DNA from: Planctomycetota bacterium
GTDB lineage: Bacteria; Planctomycetota; UBA11346
Direction: 5' to 3'
Assembly (NCBI GenBank): GCA_016745075.1
Contig: JADGDD010000006.1
Location: forward strand, 62,001-126,000
DNA: 64,000 bases
Below are positions 16,657 to 24,153 of the stretch, piece after piece. Both the position numbers and the translations under genes were made by a program. The notes below the pieces were generated by a model. The model was not told the DNA's origin. It did not search any database and worked only from the letters and a program-made list of their open reading frames with translations. Numbering within the stretch: position 1 is the stretch's first letter; every line of letters starts with the position of its first letter.

Positions 16657-17865
16657 TTATGTTCTTTCTCGCGGTGGAATAATTCCAGTTTGGTTAAAAT
16701 CGGTACCGATGTATGGCAAATAATTGATGCAGTCACCTGCTGCATAGTTAGCGCCTGGCTGAAGATCTATGAGGCCGGTTGCAGCAGCAGCAGCAAAAAG
16801 GTCACCACTGCCGTTCCACTGTATTGGGGTTACGGTGCCATTACTAAACACGGCAGGCAGAAAGAGGCGGCGTTTCCCCGTATGGCTATAATCGGCATGT
16901 ATTGGTAACGGTATCCACGCATCAGTTATTTGTGGGGTAAAGCGTTGAATAACAGGTAATAAAAATAAATGAGCAGTTGCCAGAACACTGACGGGATTGC
17001 CTGGCAAGCCAACGAAAAAGGTATGGTCGTGTGTTCGGTGGCACAGCAAAACGGGTTTACCTGGTTGAATGGCTACTTTATGAAACACTTGGGTAAAGCC
17101 GCATGCTGCCGCCGTGGCAGGAACCAGATCACGGGTGCCTGCGCTTACGCCGCCGGTAGTAACAACAATGTCAGCTTGCTCTGCGGCTTCTTGTAAGGTT
17201 GTGCGTAAATGTTCTTCATCATCGCGTGCATGAAAGCGTAAAAAAGGAATGTGTAATGCAGCACAAAAACCTTCAAGAAAAGGGCCGTTGCTATCATTAA
17301 TGCCAGCAGCGCTCTCGTTGAAAACTTCGTCTCCAGTGGTAACTAATGCTAATGTAGGTTGTGTGTAAGCCTGTATGTTTTTCGCGCCAGCCATAGCAGC
17401 CGAGGCGAGGGTGGCAGGGCCAAGCCGTGTGCCAGTTTGAACAATAATATCTCCAGCGTGACCGTCTTCACCCTGCCATGCTATATTTTTTCCTGGTTGG
17501 AGGCGATTGCGTTCGGTAATGGTCACGACTTCATCACCATTATCTGTGCACTCAACAGGAATAACCGTACAGCGTGTGGGAGTTGGTGCGCCTGTCATAA
17601 TACGAACAGCTTGCCCAGTTTCTACTGTGCCGTCAAAAGATGACCCTGCGAGAACGACACCAATGACCTGAAAGCTTTCTGTATCACCATCTAAATGCAC
17701 GGCATAGCCATCCATGGTGGAACGGTCAAAGCTAGGCTGATCTTTTTCGAGGCAAATATCTTCAGCCGCAATACGGCCATAAGCCTGCGCTAAGGGAATT
17801 GTTTCTATTTTGATCAGGCGCGGTAAATTATTCAGCGCCTGTTGAGCTTCTTCAAATGTAAGCAT
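16657..17865 (-). CDS. moeA: Molybdopterin molybdenumtransferase MoeA
   Basis: 402 residues, the usual MoeA length. Visible family motifs are SFDRSTMDGYAV, VRIMTGAPTP, PGKNIAWQGEDG, LVTTGDEV and INDSNGPF, VVTTGGVSAGTRD, KVAIQPGKPV and VGLPGNPVSVLAT. MoeA inserts molybdate into adenylated molybdopterin to make the mature cofactor. AAGGAT precedes the ATG. It lies fourth in the minus-strand moaA-moaD-moaE-moeA-mog order and is separated from mog by one base. No molybdoenzyme gene is in the window. Confidence 0.96.
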   Translation of the reverse strand: MLTFEEAQQALNNLPRLIKIETIPLAQAYGRIAAEDICLEKDQPSFDRSTMDGYAVHLDGDTESFQVIGVVLAGSSFDGTVETGQAVRIMTGAPTPTRCTVIPVECTDNGDEVVTITERNRLQPGKNIAWQGEDGHAGDIIVQTGTRLGPATLASAAMAGAKNIQAYTQPTLALVTTGDEVFNESAAGINDSNGPFLEGFCAALHIPFLRFHARDDEEHLRTTLQEAAEQADIVVTTGGVSAGTRDLVPATAAACGFTQVFHKVAIQPGKPVLLCHRTHDHTFFVGLPGNPVSVLATAHLFLLPVIQRFTPQITDAWIPLPIHADYSHTGKRRLFLPAVFSNGTVTPIQWNGSGDLFAAAAATGLIDLQPGANYAAGDCINYLPYIGTDFNQTGIIPPRERT

Positions 17866-17890
17866 ATTTTAAAAATCCTTATTGTAAATT

Positions 17891-18316
17891 CTAACTGCCT
17901 TTAAGCCAGAGTGATGTACCATCGTCATAAAATTCATTTTTCCAGACAGGCAAATCTTCTTTAATACGTTCAATAATATGCCGACACGCATCAAAGGCGG
18001 CAACACGGTGAGCGGTAGCTACATGAATGGCTACCGAACATTCCCCCGGAACCATATGTCCGTATCCGTGAGCAACAATAAAGCGAGCCTCAGGGTCAAA
18101 TTGATCACGGCATTCCTGAATAATGTGTTGCAGCACGTTTTTTGCCATGTCGCCATAACACTCGTATTCTAAATGTGTAACTCCGCGGTCATTATGATTA
18201 TCACGAACAACCCCAAGAAATGAAGTAATAGCACCATAGGCATTATGGCATAAATCAGCAGGCTGGCACCAATCTGCGCCTAGTGGCCCCTCAATAATGG
18301 CAATACGATCAGACAT
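17891..18316 (-). CDS. moaE: Molybdopterin synthase catalytic subunit MoaE
   Basis: 141 residues with the MoaE signatures: AYGAITSFLGVVRDNHNDRGV, LEYECYGDMA, VAHGYGHMVPGECSVAIHV, FDACRHIIERIKEDLPVWKNE, ending in SLWLKGS. With MoaD it moves two sulfurs onto precursor Z to make molybdopterin. GAGGGGA stands 6 bases before the ATG. In contrast to most operons, moaD and moaE are separated here by ~290 bp holding a tandem repeat. Confidence 0.96.
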   Translation of the reverse strand: MSDRIAIIEGPLGADWCQPADLCHNAYGAITSFLGVVRDNHNDRGVTHLEYECYGDMAKNVLQHIIQECRDQFDPEARFIVAHGYGHMVPGECSVAIHVATAHRVAAFDACRHIIERIKEDLPVWKNEFYDDGTSLWLKGS

Positions 18317-18333
18317 ACAATCCCCTCAAAAAG

Positions 18334-18600
18334 CCCGGAAAGCGGACACCCCCGTCCACTAAGGATATATAGCTCGGAAAGCGGACGTCCCCGTCCGCTA
18401 AGAATACACCAGCGGTAAACGCACCCAAATATGCACATCCATGCCAGCAGTTCCTCTCCAATGCCCTCAAAAAAGAGACACCCCCGTCCACTAAGGATAT
18501 ATAGCTCGGAAAGCGGACGTCCCCGTCCGCTAAGAATACACCAGTGGTAAACGCACCCAAATATGCACATCCATGCCAACAGTTTCTCTTCAATAACAAA
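18334..18600. repeat. Two copies of a 132-bp repeat with GCGGAC/GTCCGC palindromes inside the moa operon
   Basis: GTCCACTAAGGATATATAGC occurs at 18354 and again at 18486, an offset of 132. The copies are nearly identical through AGCGGACGTCCCCGTCCGCT, a hairpin with 8-base arms, and on to a shared segment containing CAAATATGCACATCCATGCC. An extra half-degenerate palindrome (GCGGACACCCCCGTCCAC) starts the first unit. Reading frames through it are repeat artefacts. It lies between moaD and moaE, so the mRNA would carry stacked hairpins there. Confidence 0.92.
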
Positions 18601-18603
18601 AAA

Positions 18604-18852
18604 TTACCCACCACTTACTGGTGGAATAAGAGCAATTTCAACATTTTCTTCTAGCTGCACTTTACCACGAATAAACTCATGATTTACCGCCACTCGACTG
18701 CGGGAACAGCGGTCTGCGGCTGCCGGATGTTTTTCGATGACGGCTTGTAAAATATCTTGGTCGCTAGACTGTGCAGGTAGCTCGTATTGTTCTTGATTAC
18801 AGCCAATCTGTTCGCGAAGTCCGGCAAAGTAGCACATGGTAATAGTGGGCAT
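18604..18852 (-). CDS. moaD: Molybdopterin synthase sulfur carrier MoaD
   Basis: 82 residues, ubiquitin-like fold expected, with the essential C-terminal Gly-Gly (ALIPPVSGG), which becomes a thiocarboxylate. VNHEFIRG and ENVEIALIPPVSGG are typical. AAGGAT lies upstream of the ATG. It follows moaA by 14 bases and precedes the 132-bp repeats. Confidence 0.95.
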   Translation of the reverse strand: MPTITMCYFAGLREQIGCNQEQYELPAQSSDQDILQAVIEKHPAAADRCSRSRVAVNHEFIRGKVQLEENVEIALIPPVSGG

Positions 18853-18866
18853 GTAAGAATCCTTTT

Positions 18867-19793
18867 TTATCCGCCAATAGCAGCCATATCACCGTAACGA
18901 ATAAATTGTTCTGGTGGTGCTTTTTGGCCAACATAGTCGGCAATGAGCTCATGCAGTTGTTGTTGAGAAACACCATCACGGAGCGGAGTAATTAAATCAC
19001 ACCCAGTATTGTCCATTAAGCAGGTGTACAATTTACCTTCACTGGTGAGCCGCAGACGGTTGCAGGTATCGCAAAAAGGATTAGTCGTAGTGGTGATAAA
19101 ACCAAGAGATGCATCAAAGGGGTCAGTACCATCTATGGTCCAAATCCGTGCGGTTGGTTCGTCGCGCTCAGTACATTCAGACAGAGCGTAGCCCGCTGTC
19201 CGCATCCGCTCACGCATACCTTCTGCACTGATGTAGGCTTGTTCTTGCCATGGTAGGGCCTCGCCAATCGCCATTAATTCAATGAAACGCATATGAATGC
19301 CCTCATCAATCGCAAACTGCGTCATCATCGGATAATCTGTGTTTTGAGTAGCAACCGCGTTTACTTTTACCGGATCAAAACCAGCACGTTTCGCAGCACG
19401 AATACTAGAAATGACTTTTTCAACGCCAGTCCGTCTGGTTATTGTTTTAAAGTGTTGTGAGTTGATGGTATCAAGGCTGATATTGATTCGATTGAGGCCA
19501 GCGTCAAAAAGAGCCGGAAGAAGTGGTTCTAACAAAATACCATTACTGGTGAGGCCCACTGTTGGCACCAAAGAACGAGCAAAAGCGACGTGTTCAACCA
19601 AATCATCAACTAAGGTTGGCTCGCCGCCGGTGAGTCGGATTTTAAGCAGACCAACGGAATCATGAATGGCCTGAACCAGTGTGTGCGTTTCCGTGGTGCT
19701 ACATCTATCTGGTGCAAACCGAGCATTTTCCGGTAAGCAATAGGTACAACGTAGGTTGCAGCGGTCGGTTAACGACAGACGCAAATAGAACAT
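18867..19793 (-). CDS. moaA: GTP 3',8-cyclase MoaA (radical SAM)
   Basis: I chose the ATG at 19793 because AAGGAG precedes it and the family begins here; the open frame to 19904 reads through a structured leader. The 308-residue enzyme makes 3',8-cyclo-GTP, the first molybdopterin precursor step. It has the radical SAM cluster motif CNLRCTYC, LTGGEP, the second cluster region NPFCDTCNRLRLTSEGKLYTC, and the C-terminal GG that is functionally needed in the family. It is the first gene of the operon. moaC, needed for the next step, is not in this window. Confidence 0.96.
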   Translation of the reverse strand: MFYLRLSLTDRCNLRCTYCLPENARFAPDRCSTTETHTLVQAIHDSVGLLKIRLTGGEPTLVDDLVEHVAFARSLVPTVGLTSNGILLEPLLPALFDAGLNRINISLDTINSQHFKTITRRTGVEKVISSIRAAKRAGFDPVKVNAVATQNTDYPMMTQFAIDEGIHMRFIELMAIGEALPWQEQAYISAEGMRERMRTAGYALSECTERDEPTARIWTIDGTDPFDASLGFITTTTNPFCDTCNRLRLTSEGKLYTCLMDNTGCDLITPLRDGVSQQQLHELIADYVGQKAPPEQFIRYGDMAAIGG

Positions 19794-19925
19794 GGCAAGA
19801 CTCCTTTTCTCTGCGCCGGCTTTGCCACTTGTTACAGTACCGAGCGCGTCAGGGGAGGTGGGCCCGTTTCCCGGCACACCCCGTTCGTGCAACCATGGCC
19901 ACAAGGCTGTAGGTTAGACGAATCG
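19794..19925 (-). promoter_or_regulatory. GC-rich leader of moaA with a strong hairpin; possible cofactor-responsive RNA
   Basis: The ~130 bases before moaA are distinctly GC-rich. They contain a long imperfect hairpin at 19852-19882 (GGGGTGTGCC, GGGAAACG, then GGCCCACCTCCCC on the minus strand) and GCCGGC-centred pairing near the ribosome site. Moco riboswitches commonly precede moaA in proteobacteria; I cannot confirm the consensus by eye. Confidence 0.3.
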
Positions 19926-20009
19926 GAATCGATAACCAAAGTGTATGGAACTATGCTCAAAGTCTAGCGCTGTTGAGTTTAGAGGAGGGATGCATACAAG
20001 TGACACATA

Positions 20010-20894
20010 GTGATTGATGCGCGAAATGATTTTATGACCTACTGCCGATTGGAGTTGGGTCTCTCCAAGAACTCACTGGCGGCGTATCGCTCAGATTTAG
20101 AGAGCATTTATACGGCTTTAGAATCCTTATCGCTTCAGCTTGAAGACATCGGCCCAGATGAAGTGGGCCGTGTTTTAGCATGGTTGCGTGATGAGCGAGA
20201 GCTTGCGCCAGCAAGCCTGTCGCGCGCATTGGTGAGTTTGCGTATGTATGCCAAGTTCCTCGTTCTGGAGAAACTGTTGGCGCATGATCGGATTCAACTG
20301 GCGCAAGCGCCGACCTTGTGGAATAATCTGCCAGATGTCTTAACAGTGGATGAGGTGAATGCGTTGCTGACCTCGCCGCCGCCAGGACCATTGAGTATTC
20401 GTGACCGTGTTGTCTTAGAGCTCTTGTATGCCTGCGGTGCTCGCGCTAGTGAAGTCATTGGTATTGGTATTTCGGACCTACGGGAGCAAACTCGTTATGT
20501 CCGCCTTCGAGGCAAAGGACAAAAAGAACGTCTTGTACCATTGGGTGAAGTTGCTCGTAAACAGTTGCGCCGCTACATGCGAGATTTGCGCCCGCAATTA
20601 AATCTCAGCGGAAAAGAAGAGGCCTTGTTGTTAAATAAAAAAGGGAAACCACTGTCTCGGCAAGTTGTTTGGAAAATTGTCAAAGAAGCTGGGGCCTTAG
20701 CAGGTATCCACAAACGTATTTACACACACTTGTTGCGGCACAGTTTTGCCACTCATTTATTAGAAGGCGGTGCAGATTTACGTTCCGTCCAAGAATTACT
20801 TGGACATGCCAATATGACGACCACGGAACGTTACACACACGTCAACGCCCATCGCCTCAAAAATATTCATCAAGAGTTTCACCCACGATCCTAG
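20010..20894 (+). CDS. Tyrosine recombinase XerC/XerD family
   Basis: 294 residues, standard Xer length, from a GTG at 20010 (a TGA lies three codons upstream in frame). The N-terminal SAM-like core-binding domain has LGLSKNSLAAYRSDL. The C-terminal catalytic domain has LLYACGARASEVIG (first Arg), RLRGKGQKERLVPLG (Lys), HLLRHSFATHLLEGGADLRSVQ (His-x-x-Arg), LLGHANMTTTERYTHV (His and nucleophile Tyr). Chromosome dimer resolution is the likely role. No neighbouring prophage or integrase-type context is seen, and XerC versus XerD cannot be told apart here. Confidence 0.92.
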   Translation: MIDARNDFMTYCRLELGLSKNSLAAYRSDLESIYTALESLSLQLEDIGPDEVGRVLAWLRDERELAPASLSRALVSLRMYAKFLVLEKLLAHDRIQLAQAPTLWNNLPDVLTVDEVNALLTSPPPGPLSIRDRVVLELLYACGARASEVIGIGISDLREQTRYVRLRGKGQKERLVPLGEVARKQLRRYMRDLRPQLNLSGKEEALLLNKKGKPLSRQVVWKIVKEAGALAGIHKRIYTHLLRHSFATHLLEGGADLRSVQELLGHANMTTTERYTHVNAHRLKNIHQEFHPRS

Positions 20895-20947
20895 TTGTTT
20901 ATTTACGTTTCCACTTGCTCTAATGAGGAAAATAGGCGGGCGTTTTT

Positions 20948-21490
20948 CTAGTTTTCTGTCTCGCCTTGCTCTAAATACTGAATAAATTCTTCGCGTACAG
21001 ATGGTTCACGACCTATAATATCAGCGTGAAATGTTTTCATTATTTTCATGACCAATGGGTGGTTCTGCGCCTCATTGTAGCGGCGATTTCGCTCATCACT
21101 TGCCGTATCTGGGACGCTTGATGTTCCGCCGTTGCTGTAGCTGGTTTGAATCGTCAGGGCAACTGGACGACCAATGTGAGAGAGGAGCAAGTTTTCCAAA
21201 GTCGTACGGTAGGAGTGCCCTTGTGCTAAGAAGGAACGATATTCAACCGGAACACTGAGAGTCAGTGCACCATTCTGATCATTCAGAATTTCAGCAGCAG
21301 TCAGGGTCATAGCGAGTTCAGACATACTGCTGTCGATAGCGCTGCCAATAATTCTATCCCAGCGAGAACGTACGGAAGGGAATTGCGTATCGTCTTGCTG
21401 AGGGCCTGTTGGTGATCCTAGCTGCGGGGCAATGGCCGGGGAGTTTACCGGCCTTGTAGCGGGTGGCGGGAAGCGCCTCCTGATTGTTGC
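20948..21490 (-). CDS. dnaX: C-terminal domain of DnaX (tau) in the -1 frame, overlapping the main dnaX reading frame
   Basis: The open frame runs from just after a TGA at 21491-21493 to the stop at 20948 and overlaps the upstream dnaX frame by 46 bases. It reads as a Pro-rich linker and then VRSRWDRIIGSAI..., SVPVEYRSFL, LLLSHIGRPVALTIQ and HPLVMKIMKTF. This matches the tail domain of bacterial gamma/tau subunits (Trp near the start, then a strand-helix module with GRPV). A first ATG occurs only at 21325, inside the domain, and has no good ribosome site. It is most simply translated by a -1 frameshift from the upstream frame; a sequencing or true frameshift mutation is the alternative. Confidence 0.75.
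   Translation of the reverse strand, partial: ATIRRRFPPPATRPVNSPAIAPQLGSPTGPQQDDTQFPSVRSRWDRIIGSAIDSSMSELAMTLTAAEILNDQNGALTLSVPVEYRSFLAQGHSYRTTLENLLLSHIGRPVALTIQTSYSNGGTSSVPDTASDERNRRYNEAQNHPLVMKIMKTFHADIIGREPSVREEFIQYLEQGETEN
21434..21481 (-). promoter_or_regulatory. Possible -1 frameshift signal in dnaX
   Basis: On the minus strand AGGAGG (21481-21476), a perfect internal Shine-Dalgarno-like element, lies in the frame overlap. About 22 bases later comes the hairpin GGCCGG/CCGGCC (21453-21434), with the zero-frame TAA in its loop. E. coli dnaX uses the same layout of internal SD plus hairpin, but the classical A-rich slippery heptamer is absent here. Confidence 0.4.
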
Positions 21491-22623
21491 TCAAGCCGTT
21501 GTAATTGACGAATAAGATTATCCAGCTCAATTGTTGTGGCGAGGCCCGCAATACGAACAAAACACATCTCTAATTGCAGGTGTGGGTCTACACCGCCGCG
21601 GATAGATTGTTGTGCGCCAATAAATATTTGGCAAATACGTAAGAGGCGTTCCATCGGTAATGCTTTTGCCTGCTGCTGTGCAGTGTCTGTAACCATGCCA
21701 AGGCGTTTGACCGCACTTGAGTCTGGGCCACAGGTTTGTAACAGGAGCAGTTGTCTAAAATGATCCAGCAATTGTTGGACAAAGGTATTGCTCGAAATAC
21801 CAGCCGCAGCAAGATTATCTAAGCGCTCTATGCACAATTGTGGATTGCCATCAATAAGAGCCTGAGCAATGGCCAAAATGTCATCACCACGAGCGGCAGC
21901 TAACAGCAGGTTTACATCGTCTTCGGTCAGTTCGCCGTCGGCAATGGCCATAAGTTGGTCGAGCATGGTTTGCGCATCACGCATGCCACCATCCGCGGCT
22001 CGAGCAATGCGGAACAGAACAGAGTCATCAATGGCAATGTCTTCACCTGCGCAAACTTCACGTAGACGGGCAACGATATCATCAATATCAATCGATCGGA
22101 AGTCAAAACGCTGACAGCGAGACAACACCGTTGGGAGAATTTTCTCAGCTTCCGTTGTAGCAAAAATAAAACGAATATGTTCAGGCGGTTCTTCAAGCAG
22201 TTTCAGCAAAGCATTCCAGGCCTGAGAAGACAACATATGTACTTCATCAAGGACAAACACTTTTGCCCGTGCTTGTGTTGGGGCAAACTCAGCCGTTTCG
22301 TTCAACTCACGAATATCATCAACACTATTATGGGTAGCAGCATCAATCTCATGCACATCAGGGTGGTTGTTATCAGAAACCATCCGGCAATGGTCACAGA
22401 CTCCGCAAGGAGTAGCCGTTGGTCCATCATTACAGACCATCGCCTTTGCCAAAATCCGAGCTGTACTGGTTTTACCAACCCCACGCGGCCCCGTAAACAA
22501 GTAGGCATGGTGAATGCGGTCCTTATTGATCGCATTGGTTAAGGTGCGAGCAATAATCTCCTGTCCAGAGACATCAGAGAACGTTTGCGGACGATATTTA
22601 CGAGCGAGTGCAACATAGGCCAT
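21445..22623 (-). CDS. dnaX: DNA polymerase III gamma/tau subunit, clamp-loader ATPase part
   Basis: 392 residues. The AAA+ clamp-loader core is complete: LARKYRPQTFSDVSGQ, Walker A GPRGVGKTSTARILAK, the zinc-binding Cys cluster CGVCDHC, Walker B VFVLDEVHML, LLKLLEEPPEHIRFI, sensor 1 FATTEAEKILPTVLSRC, and GGMRDAQTMLDQL. The collar domain ends near IRQLQRLEQQSGG, then the frame stops at 21445. This is the length expected of a gamma-like product, and the tau tail continues in the -1 frame. It is divergent from a pentapeptide-repeat gene. Confidence 0.95.
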   Translation of the reverse strand: MAYVALARKYRPQTFSDVSGQEIIARTLTNAINKDRIHHAYLFTGPRGVGKTSTARILAKAMVCNDGPTATPCGVCDHCRMVSDNNHPDVHEIDAATHNSVDDIRELNETAEFAPTQARAKVFVLDEVHMLSSQAWNALLKLLEEPPEHIRFIFATTEAEKILPTVLSRCQRFDFRSIDIDDIVARLREVCAGEDIAIDDSVLFRIARAADGGMRDAQTMLDQLMAIADGELTEDDVNLLLAAARGDDILAIAQALIDGNPQLCIERLDNLAAAGISSNTFVQQLLDHFRQLLLLQTCGPDSSAVKRLGMVTDTAQQQAKALPMERLLRICQIFIGAQQSIRGGVDPHLQLEMCFVRIAGLATTIELDNLIRQLQRLEQQSGGASRHPLQGR

Positions 22624-22814
22624 GCCCCGTATGGTGGGATAGACAGAGATTGAGCAAGTTGGAGTTTTATAGTGACTAGAGGGTATACTTCTAAGCTATG
22701 CGGAGGCGTTGCTTGTTGTGTTTGTGCCCGCCATATGTCATTCTTTTGCCCTCTGAGGCTCTTATTTCGTCGGTGAATCGAGTCCTCGTCTACCGTGCCC
22801 AGAAGAAGGTTATA

Positions 22815-23411
22815 ATGAATAGCATAGACACAGATAACGAGTTCTACCAACAACAATTTAAGAACCTAGATCATTCAGGTAAAGAATTTATTAACAAAGA
22901 ATTTGATGAGTGTATGTTTGAATCTTGCGACTTTAGCGAAGCAACGTTTAAGAACTGTCGTCTTGCAGACTGTACCTTCAAAAAATGTAACCTGAGTATT
23001 ACCTCTGTGTGTAATAGCCAATTCATTGGTGTACGTTTTGTCGATTGTAGAGTTGTGGCGCTTGATTGGACGCGTGCACATTGGCAAAGAATAGCTCTCG
23101 GTTCACCGCTCAGCTTCAAGAAATGCATGATTAATTCCTCCTCCTTTTATGGATTGGATCAAACAGGGATTATTATTGAAGAATGCCGAGCACATGACGT
23201 TGATTTTCGCGGTGCAAACTTCAGCAACGCATCCTTTGTTCAAACAAACCTCGCAGATAGTTTATTTGCCGAAACAAATTTGACTGAAGCCAATTTTGAA
23301 GATGCTGAAAATTATGATATCAACGTAAAAAATAATGTGATAAAAGGCGCGCGCTTTTCACGGTATGAAGCCGCACGGTTGTTGGAGTCTTTGGGGGTTG
23401 AGTTGGTGTAA
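22815..23411 (+). CDS. Pentapeptide-repeat protein
   Basis: I chose the ATG at 22815 because AGAAGAAGG precedes it; a longer frame from 22698 has no such signal. The 198-residue protein has two blocks of A(D/N)LxF-type repeats. One block lies near 20-75 (FDECMFESCDFSEATFKNCRLADCTFKKCNL), the other near 125-180 (DFRGANFSNASFVQTNLADSLFAETNLTEANFED), with a WTRAHWQR break between. This two-block layout, which should fold as a right-handed quadrilateral beta-helix, resembles Qnr/MfpA DNA-mimic proteins. A gyrase-related role is possible but not shown. Confidence 0.88.
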   Translation: MNSIDTDNEFYQQQFKNLDHSGKEFINKEFDECMFESCDFSEATFKNCRLADCTFKKCNLSITSVCNSQFIGVRFVDCRVVALDWTRAHWQRIALGSPLSFKKCMINSSSFYGLDQTGIIIEECRAHDVDFRGANFSNASFVQTNLADSLFAETNLTEANFEDAENYDINVKNNVIKGARFSRYEAARLLESLGVELV

Positions 23412-23425
23412 AGGAGATAAGGCTA

Positions 23426-23599
23426 ATGCCAGTTCGTATCGTAGAAGCTTGTGTTTTATGTGAAGATGAGCAAATTCAGTTTGTAGGTTCTCATGTTATG
23501 CAAAAAATATTTTGGAATCCAGGCGATACTTATTGGTTTTATGTTAGTGAAGGTCGGCTCTCCAACACCAATGGAAAGCGAATACGAAATATTTTTTAG
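23426..23599 (+). CDS. Small hypothetical protein (57 residues)
   Basis: AAGGAG at 23411-23416 stands 9 bases before an ATG, 14 bases after the pentapeptide gene. The frame reads MPVRIVEACVLCEDEQ..., with a CVLC pair, and ends in KRIRNIF. The ribosome site, spacing and same-strand position argue for a real short gene co-transcribed with the upstream one. No domain is recognised. Confidence 0.55.
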   Translation: MPVRIVEACVLCEDEQIQFVGSHVMQKIFWNPGDTYWFYVSEGRLSNTNGKRIRNIF

Positions 23600-24153
23600 G
23601 CAATAGTGAACGGTCGCTAGTAGAGAAAGTAAAGTTTACCGGTTAGCTGAAGGACGAATTGGTTGCGTAGTATTGTTTTATAGGTGTTTAGGATAATGCT
23701 TCGGTAATGTTGTTTACTTTTTGTTTGCCCTTTAAGTCCTGTTTGTCTGTTTTACTGAATGGTTGCTTGGTCTGTTATTTCCAATGTATTTGTGTAAGGA
23801 AGAACCTGTATATGAGAAACTATGTGCATGTTTTTGTTAGTTAGGGTTACAATATACCAGTCGATTTTTTTATGTGGGGTATTTGAGGAAAATGGATAGA
23901 GGCTTGCGGGGTTGATGTTGGTAATTTGAAAGATCATAGAGAGAAGAATATCCTCGTCTTTAATGAGTATATCTCTATCGGATACGGCTTAGAGGTTGCA
24001 AAGGGAATAAGTAATACATCATTGTCCCCCTTATCGTACTATTTTATGTTAGGCATGTGATCTGATAGGATAGATGATCTTGTTTCCTCGGTGATACCCC
24101 TTTTGTTACTCGTTGCTAGAAGTAGTAGGGGTCGCCAGATAGAGTTTCTTGCT
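23600..24153. other. Intergenic stretch without a convincing gene
   Basis: AT-rich, with only short open frames. One minus-strand frame of 61 codons (23752-23937) has no ribosome site. It contains a copy of an intergenic motif, GGCTTGCGGGGTTGATGTTG, at 23901, whose relatives occur near 27751, 34036 and 36903. Nothing else is seen. Confidence 0.6.

Noticed and set aside
18280..18614. Two overlapping minus-strand frames of ~100 codons with internal repeats
   Set aside because: They read the same 132-bp hairpin repeat twice and overlap moaE; the apparent repeated protein is a repeat artefact.
19794..19904. N-terminal extension of MoaA
   Set aside because: The 37 extra codons translate a GC-rich hairpin leader, while a strong ribosome site and the family start are at 19793.
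23752..23937. 61-codon minus-strand frame between the 57-residue gene and the DUF4347 gene
   Set aside because: No ribosome site, no recognisable features and no partner gene; chance is likely in this AT-rich gap.
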